Of a stretch of 64,000 nt of DNA, positions 59,059-64,000 are shown piece after piece. This stretch comes from Corynebacterium imitans (lineage in GTDB: Bacteria; Actinomycetota; Actinomycetes; Mycobacteriales; Mycobacteriaceae), in the NCBI RefSeq assembly GCF_000739455.1, contig NZ_CP009211.1, forward strand, positions 1,375,458 through 1,439,457, in the 5' to 3' direction. Made by a program: the position numbers and the translations under genes. The notes beneath the pieces are model-generated. The model was not told the origin of the DNA. It searched no databases and saw only the letters and a program-made list of their open reading frames with translations. Within the stretch, counting starts at the first letter, position 1, and each line of letters opens with the position of its first letter.

Positions 59059-60210
59059 TTAGCGACGCGAATCCAGCACGCCGGAGTCGATGGCGCGGCG
59101 AGTGTCTTCCTGGTGCTGCTCGAAGGTGTCGTTGAACACCGTCGTGCCGTCCTTGTCGACGGTGACGAAGAACAGCCAGTTGCCCTCGGCCGGGTGCTCC
59201 ATCGCATCGATGGCCTCCACCGACGGCGAGGCGATCGGCGTCTGCGGCAGCCCGTCCATCGCGTAGGTGTTCCACGGGGTCACACGCTCACGGTCCTCGT
59301 CGGTGGTCGCGACCTCAACCTGCTCCAGCCCGTAGTTCACCGTGGAGTCGAACTCGAGACGCATCGGCTTGTCCAGGCGGTTGAGTATCACTCGTGCCAC
59401 CTTGTCGAACTCGCCGGCCGGAGCCTCACGCTCGACCAGGGAGGCAGCGACGACGAGCTCGTAGGGGCTAAGCCCCACCTTCTCGGAGCGCGCCTCGATA
59501 TCGGTGGACTCGTACACCTTGGTCGAGCGGGTCACCAGGTCGGTGAGAATCTGCTCAGCGGTCGCGCCCGGGTCAATGATGTACTCGCCCGGCACAATCA
59601 GGCCCTCAAGGCGCTTCGCGTCGCCCTTGCGGCCGTCGACCACCTCGCGGGCCCACTCGGGCACCCCGAGGCTTGCCGCGTCCGCCTCAGCGGCGACGTG
59701 CTGCAGGCGCTCGACGTCCACGCAATCGTGGGTGGCGTTCCCACCGCAGGTCACGTCCTGGATCATGGTCAGGATGCCGTAGCGGGTCTGGCCGCCGACG
59801 ACCTGAATGTCCATCAGCGTCGCGCCGCCGTAAACCTGCAGGGGCGTGACCTTATTGTTCGGGTCGAGCAGCGCGGAAACGGCGCTCTTCGCGCTCATCT
59901 CGCCCTCCAGGCGGTAGAAGCCCGGCTGGATGTTGTCGGAGTCCGGGTCGGCCGCGGCAGCAGACTGGAACGCCTTGTTGGAGGCGACGATCCCGCGTTC
60001 CTGAAGCTCTGGACCAAGCGCGGAGATATTCGAGCCCTCGGGGATCTCTACGACTTCCTCTTCGCCGTTGCCGCTACCGCGAAAATCACTTCCGGCACCG
60101 TTCTGGTGCGCCACCGCGATCCAGGCGATCAGGCCAATGATGAGCAAAATCGAGGCAACGAGCACAGCCACGCCACGGGTGCGCCGGCGGCCATTCTGTC
60201 GGGATGTCAC
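59059..60210 (-). CDS. mltG: Endolytic transglycosylase MltG
   Basis: Membrane-anchored lytic transglycosylase that cuts nascent glycan strands. The 383-residue product has a basic cytoplasmic tip, one membrane helix (about residues 13-34), a LysM-like region, and the YceG-domain motifs [11 protein letters not shown] with catalytic Glu, [31 protein letters not shown] and [12 protein letters not shown]. The GTG start overlaps the ruvX stop (GTGA), so expression is coupled. Confidence 0.95.
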   Translation of the reverse strand: MTSRQNGRRRTRGVAVLVASILLIIGLIAWIAVAHQNGAGSDFRGSGNGEEEVVEIPEGSNISALGPELQERGIVASNKAFQSAAAADPDSDNIQPGFYRLEGEMSAKSAVSALLDPNNKVTPLQVYGGATLMDIQVVGGQTRYGILTMIQDVTCGGNATHDCVDVERLQHVAAEADAASLGVPEWAREVVDGRKGDAKRLEGLIVPGEYIIDPGATAEQILTDLVTRSTKVYESTDIEARSEKVGLSPYELVVAASLVEREAPAGEFDKVARVILNRLDKPMRLEFDSTVNYGLEQVEVATTDEDRERVTPWNTYAMDGLPQTPIASPSVEAIDAMEHPAEGNWLFFVTVDKDGTTVFNDTFEQHQEDTRRAIDSGVLDSRR

Positions 60211-60701
60211 GATTCATTCTCCTTTAGATAGTTCTGCCGGCCATCCAGCCACGACTGCAAAATCTCTACCGCGGCAGCCTGATCAATCACGTCGCGCTGC
60301 GCTTTCTCGCTGCGCCCCGAGGCCCGCATCGCGTGTGTTGCAGCCACCGTGGTCAGCCGCTCGTCGGCCATGCGCACAGGCAAGCCGGTGCGCCTGTTAA
60401 TCCGAAACGCGATCTCCTTGGCATGCTTCACGCTGCGCGAGCCGTTACCCTGCAAGTCCCGCGGCAGGCCAACGACCACCTCGACCACCTGGTACTGCTC
60501 GGTCAGCTCCACCAGGCGGTCAATGTCCGCCCCATCGCGGTCTTTGAAACCGGTGACGCGCTTGACAGTCTCCACCGGCATCGCCAGCTTCGCATCCCGA
60601 TCAGAGGACGCGACCCCGATGCGCACGGTGCCCACGTCAACGCCAAGGCGCCGCCCCGGACCCGGGTCGTCCACCCCTGGGGTGTCAGGCTCAACCTTCA
60701 A
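60207..60701 (-). CDS. ruvX: Holliday junction resolvase-like RuvX / YqgF
   Basis: A 164-residue RNase H-fold protein implicated in pre-16S rRNA processing and Holliday junction resolution. [16 protein letters not shown] is the first active-site strand and [15 protein letters not shown] and [13 protein letters not shown] follow. A TTG start at 60701 lies 6 bases after GGAG. It normally stands between alaS and mltG, as here. Confidence 0.93.
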   Translation of the reverse strand: MKVEPDTPGVDDPGPGRRLGVDVGTVRIGVASSDRDAKLAMPVETVKRVTGFKDRDGADIDRLVELTEQYQVVEVVVGLPRDLQGNGSRSVKHAKEIAFRINRRTGLPVRMADERLTTVAATHAMRASGRSEKAQRDVIDQAAAVEILQSWLDGRQNYLKENES

Positions 60702-60782
60702 AAGTTTCTCCGATCTGCTCGGCTCGCCGGGGCTTGCCGCTTCTCGACGCTCGCGTTCACAGCTAAAATACCGGTTGCATAC

Positions 60783-60814
60783 AAAAAGGCCGGGGCACGC
60801 GCACGGCGTGTCCC
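60783..60814 (-). terminator. Intrinsic terminator after alaS
   Basis: A 9-bp stem with one mismatch (60792-60800 with 60806-60814) and a 5-base loop, followed on the minus strand by GGCC and a TTTTT run. It lies 26 bases after the alaS stop and separates alaS from ruvX. Confidence 0.65.
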
Positions 60815-60839
60815 TTGACCATTTTGTTATATTCCCACC

Positions 60840-63509
60840 TTAGCGGTTGGCGAGCTCATCCCGCAGCGCCTGCAGGCCGGCGTTGATGCCCTCCGGCTTC
60901 GACCCGGAGCCCTGCGCAAGATCCGGCTTGCCGCCACCCCTGCCATCGATGTAGCCGCCAACGAGCTTGACCAGGTCACCGGACTTCACCCCGCGGGCGA
61001 CGGCCTCCTTGTTCGCCGCAACGGCGAACGGCACCTTCGCGCCGTCCTTGGAGGCAAGCGCGACCACGGCGGGCTCGGCACCGAACTTGGCGCGCACATC
61101 CTGCGCGATGGTGCGGATGTCACCGCCGGACACACCGTCGGGAAGCTGCACGGCGACGAGCTTGAACTCGCCGCAGGTCTCGGCCTTGTCGGCCAGACCA
61201 GAGGTCTGCGAAAGCAGCTGCTGGCGGTGCAGCGCCTCGATCTCCTTTTCGGCAGCGCGCAGACGCTCGGTGAGCTGGGCGATGCGCTCCGGCAGCTGCT
61301 CGGTCGGCGTCTTCAGCGCGGCCGCAAGCCCCGAGGCCAGCGCCGCTTCCTTAGAGAAGTAGTCGAAGGAGTGCATGCCGGAGTAGGCCTCGATACGACG
61401 GGCACCGGAGCCGACGGATGACTCGCCGAGTACGGCCACCGGGCCGATCTGCGAGGAGTGTTCCACGTGCGTACCGCCGCACAGCTCGATGGAGAATGGC
61501 CCGCCGATTTCGACGACGCGTACCTGGTCGCCGTAGTTCTCGCCGAACAGCGCCATCGCGCCCATCTCCTTCGCCTTGTCCAGGGAAGTTTCGATGGTGT
61601 TGACCGCGAAGTCCGCGTCGACCGCCTGGTTGGTAATCGTCGCGATTTCTTTCAGCTGCGCGTCAGTGAGCTGGTCGGTGTAGTTGAAGTCGAAACGCAG
61701 GTAGCCCGGCTTGTTCAGCGAGCCCGCCTGCACGGCGGTCGGGCCAAGCACCTGGCGCAGCGCGGCGTGAATCAGGTGCGTCGCAGTGTGCGCCTGACGT
61801 GCACCGTGGCGCCACGCACCATCTACCTCGGTGGTCACGGTCTGGCCGAGGTCCAGTCCGCCCTGCGCCACGGTCGCCTTGTGTACCCAAAGCTTTTTGC
61901 CCACCTTCTGCACGTCATTGACGTTGAGGACGGTATCGCCGACCACGATGCGGCCGCGGTCGGCCATCTGGCCGCCGGCCTCGGCGTACATCGGGGTGAC
62001 GTCCAGGATCACCTCAACCTCATCGCCGGCCTGTGCCTCGGTGACCTTCTTGCCGCCGCTGACCAGGCCGAGGACTGTGCCCTCGTGCTGGAGCTGGTCG
62101 TAGCCGACGAACTCGGTCGGGTGTGCGTCCACCCACTCGCGGTAGAGCGACTCGTCGACGTTGCCCTGCTTCTTCGCCTTGTTGTCGGCCTTCGCGCGAG
62201 CGCGCTGCTCCTGCATCGCCGCATCGAACGCGTCCATGTCCACGTCGAGACCTGCCTCGCGCGCCATCTCCAGAGTCAGATCGATGGGGAAACCGTAGGT
62301 GTCGTGCAGCTCGAAGGCCTGCTCGCCCGGCAGCACCTTGGCCCCGGACTCGCGCAGCGCGGCCGCAGCCTCGTCGAAGCGGGTCGTGCCTGAAGCCAAC
62401 GTCTTCAAAAAGGCGCGCTCCTCGGCCTTCGCCACGCGCAGGATGCGCTCGCGGTTGTCCGCGATCTCCGGGAAGGACGGGGTCATCGTGTCCATGATGG
62501 TGTTCATGAAGACCTCAAGCACGTTGCCCTCGGCACCGAGGAGGCGCGCAGAGCGCACGATGCGTCGCAGCAGGCGGCGCAGGATGTAGCCGCGGCCCTC
62601 GTTCGACGGGGTCACGCCGTCGAGAATGATCATCATGCCGGTGCGCGAGTGGTCCGCGATCACGCGGAAGCGCACATCGTCTTCGTCGTTGCCGGCGTCG
62701 TACTTCGTACCGGTCAGGCGCACTGCTTCGTCGATAACGGGGCGCAGCAGGTCCGTCTCGTAGACATTGTCCACGCCCTGCAGCAGGCAGGCCACGCGCT
62801 CAATGCCAAGGCCGGTATCAATGTTCTTCTTCGGCAGCTCGCCGAGCAGCTCGAATCCGCCCTTCTTGTCGCCCTCGCCGCGGATGGACTCCATGAACAC
62901 AAGGTTCCAGATCTCCATGTAGCGGTTGTCATCTACAGCAGGACCACCCTCCTTGCCGTAGTCGGGGCCGCGGTCGTAGTAGATCTCCGAGCACGGCCCA
63001 CACGGGCCGGGCACGCCCATGGACCAGAAGTTGTCCTCCATGCCCATTCGCTGGATGCGCTCGGCGGGCACGCCGACCTTGTCGCGCCAGATCTCGAAGG
63101 CCTCGTCGTCGTCCAAGTAGACGGTTACCCACAACCGCTCCGGGTCAAGGCCAAAGCCGCCGTCGGCGACGGCGCTGGTCAGAAGCGCCCAGGCGTGAGT
63201 AATGGCGCCTTCCTTGAAGTACTGGCCGAAGGAGAAGTTGCCCGCCATCTGGAAGAAGGTGTTGTGGCGCGTGGTGATACCCACCTCCTCGATGTCCAGG
63301 GTGCGCACGCACTTCTGGATAGAGGTGGCCAGGCCGTTTGCAAACGGCGGGTTCTGCTGGCCCAAGAAATAGGGCTTGAACGGCACCATGCCCGCGTTGA
63401 CAAACAACAGCTGCGGGTCATCCAAGATCAGCGACGCGCTTGGCACGGAGGTGTGCCCCGCCTTCACGAAGTGGTTGGTAAACCGCTCTCGGATCTCATG
63501 AGTCTGCAC
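60840..63509 (-). CDS. alaS: Alanyl-tRNA synthetase
   Basis: Charges tRNA-Ala. The 889-residue product has the class II catalytic domain at the N-terminus ([21 protein letters not shown]), the editing-domain zinc motif [11 protein letters not shown] and [10 protein letters not shown], a coiled coil near residue 740-770, and the C-terminal DHHA1-like domain [20 protein letters not shown] chose GTG at 63509 ([14 protein letters not shown]), which matches the family and follows AAAGGA by 9 bases. Confidence 0.98.
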   Translation of the reverse strand: MQTHEIRERFTNHFVKAGHTSVPSASLILDDPQLLFVNAGMVPFKPYFLGQQNPPFANGLATSIQKCVRTLDIEEVGITTRHNTFFQMAGNFSFGQYFKEGAITHAWALLTSAVADGGFGLDPERLWVTVYLDDDEAFEIWRDKVGVPAERIQRMGMEDNFWSMGVPGPCGPCSEIYYDRGPDYGKEGGPAVDDNRYMEIWNLVFMESIRGEGDKKGGFELLGELPKKNIDTGLGIERVACLLQGVDNVYETDLLRPVIDEAVRLTGTKYDAGNDEDDVRFRVIADHSRTGMMIILDGVTPSNEGRGYILRRLLRRIVRSARLLGAEGNVLEVFMNTIMDTMTPSFPEIADNRERILRVAKAEERAFLKTLASGTTRFDEAAAALRESGAKVLPGEQAFELHDTYGFPIDLTLEMAREAGLDVDMDAFDAAMQEQRARAKADNKAKKQGNVDESLYREWVDAHPTEFVGYDQLQHEGTVLGLVSGGKKVTEAQAGDEVEVILDVTPMYAEAGGQMADRGRIVVGDTVLNVNDVQKVGKKLWVHKATVAQGGLDLGQTVTTEVDGAWRHGARQAHTATHLIHAALRQVLGPTAVQAGSLNKPGYLRFDFNYTDQLTDAQLKEIATITNQAVDADFAVNTIETSLDKAKEMGAMALFGENYGDQVRVVEIGGPFSIELCGGTHVEHSSQIGPVAVLGESSVGSGARRIEAYSGMHSFDYFSKEAALASGLAAALKTPTEQLPERIAQLTERLRAAEKEIEALHRQQLLSQTSGLADKAETCGEFKLVAVQLPDGVSGGDIRTIAQDVRAKFGAEPAVVALASKDGAKVPFAVAANKEAVARGVKSGDLVKLVGGYIDGRGGGKPDLAQGSGSKPEGINAGLQALRDELANR

Positions 63510-63550
63510 GAGGTGGTGTCCTTTCAAAGCTTGCAAATTTGTCCCGGACT

Positions 63551-63556
63551 ACTCTA
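63551..63556 (-). promoter_or_regulatory. Candidate alaS -10 box
   Basis: TAGAGT on the minus strand, about 40 bases upstream of alaS. No -35 recognised. It is the only good match in the 90-base gap to rarA. Confidence 0.4.
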
Positions 63557-63584
63557 CCCCTGAGGTATGCGGAGGACCCAGTGC

Positions 63585-63596
63585 GCGTCGATAAGC
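63585..63596 (+). repeat. Intergenic copy of the recurrent word GCGTCGATAAGC
   Basis: The second copy of the word that lies outside genes, just after the rarA stop. See findings. Confidence 0.6.
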
Positions 63597-63599
63597 GCG

Positions 63600-64000
63600 C
63601 TAGCCCTTGCCTCGCAGAATGCCTCGCAGACGGCCGAGAAAATCCTTGATCCGCTTCTCCGCGCCGTGATCTGTGGGCTCGTAGTACTCCGTGCCCACCA
63701 GCTCATCCGGCAGATACTGCTGTGCGAGCACGCCGCGCGGATCGTCGTGCGGATACTGATAGCCCACCGCGTTGCCCATCGCCTTGGCCCCCTCGTAGTG
63801 GCCGTCGCGCAAATGCGGCGGCACGGCACCGATCTTGCCCTGGGCCACATCCGCCTGGGCCTTCGAGATCGACTGGATCACCGACGCTGACTTCGGTGCG
63901 GTGGCGAGGTGGATGGTGGCTTGCGCGAGCGGGAGGCGGCCCTCCGGCATGCCGATGAGCTGCACCGCGTTCGCCGCAGCGGTGGCGATCTGCAGCGCGG
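63600..64000 (-). CDS. rarA: Replication-associated recombination protein RarA (C-terminal part, cut by window edge)
   Basis: About 133 C-terminal residues are visible. They match the MgsA/RarA C-terminal tetramerisation region: [53 protein letters not shown] and [22 protein letters not shown]. RarA is an AAA+ ATPase acting at stalled forks; its ATPase domain is beyond base 64000. It is 90 bases upstream of alaS, its usual neighbour. Confidence 0.92.
   Translation of the reverse strand, partial: ALQIATAAANAVQLIGMPEGRLPLAQATIHLATAPKSASVIQSISKAQADVAQGKIGAVPPHLRDGHYEGAKAMGNAVGYQYPHDDPRGVLAQQYLPDELVGTEYYEPTDHGAEKRIKDFLGRLRGILRGKG

Overview
The window comes from a high-GC member of Mycobacteriales, most probably a Corynebacterium. 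The main reasons are the corynebacterial gene order (sufD-sufB-sufR / mptB-ABC-ABC-ctaA / ctaB / tkt-tal-zwf-opcA-pgl; metK, coaBC-rpoZ-gmk-mihF-pyrF-carB-carA-pyrC-pyrB-pyrR), actinobacterium-specific genes (opcA, mihF, the mannosyltransferase mptB), frequent GTG/TTG starts, leaderless-looking promoters, and a perfect McbR operator (TAGAC-N6-GTCTA) upstream of metK. The species cannot be named from sequence alone. Almost all of the window is core housekeeping DNA. I saw no rRNA, tRNA, CRISPR array, prophage or insertion sequence.

Layout. 1-3059 (-): sufR-sufB-sufD, Fe-S cluster assembly under its own repressor. 3229-8781 (+): mannosyltransferase mptB, an ABC-2 type exporter pair, heme A synthase ctaA and a quinone oxidoreductase-like gene. 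8778-9689 (-): heme O synthase ctaB. 10085-16664 (+): pentose phosphate cluster tkt, tal, zwf and an in-frame OpcA-6-phosphogluconolactonase fusion. 16731-20248 (-): gap-pgk-tpiA-secG. 20642-26445 (-): whiA, yvcK, rapZ, uvrC and a small membrane PH-like protein. 26512-36873 (-): riboflavin genes ribH, ribAB, ribE, ribD, then rpe, rsmB, fmt, def, priA and metK, many with overlapping stop/start codons. 36874-38858: a gene-poor island with three hairpin repeats and a DUF222/HNH endonuclease gene of unlike base composition, lying between metK and coaBC. 38892-41464 (-): coaBC, rpoZ, gmk, mihF. 41752-49965 (-): complete UMP operon except pyrD/pyrE (pyrR-pyrB-pyrC-carA-carB-pyrF). 50128-51139 (+): two YbjN-type proteins. 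51136-60701 (-): ppk2, nusB, efp, pepQ, aroQ, aroB, aroK, aroC, a short prepilin peptidase, aroE, mltG, ruvX. 60840-64000 (-): alaS and the C-terminal part of rarA.

How the genes work together: the + block 10085-16664 supplies NADPH and pentoses, ribose phosphate feeds the pyrimidine and riboflavin genes, erythrose 4-phosphate feeds the shikimate genes (aroQ/B/K/C/E), and ctaA/ctaB mature the aa3 oxidase heme. The translation start/end factors fmt and def sit next to one another, as do efp and nusB.

The most notable observations are: (1) OpcA and 6-phosphogluconolactonase are encoded as one continuous protein; (2) a 12-base DNA word, GCGTCGATA(C/A/G)GC, recurs far more often than chance, in several reading frames and between genes, often forcing the rare Ile codon ATA; (3) three copies of a hairpin repeat precede an inserted HNH gene between metK and coaBC; (4) ribD appears to start with CTG overlapping the rpe stop codon.
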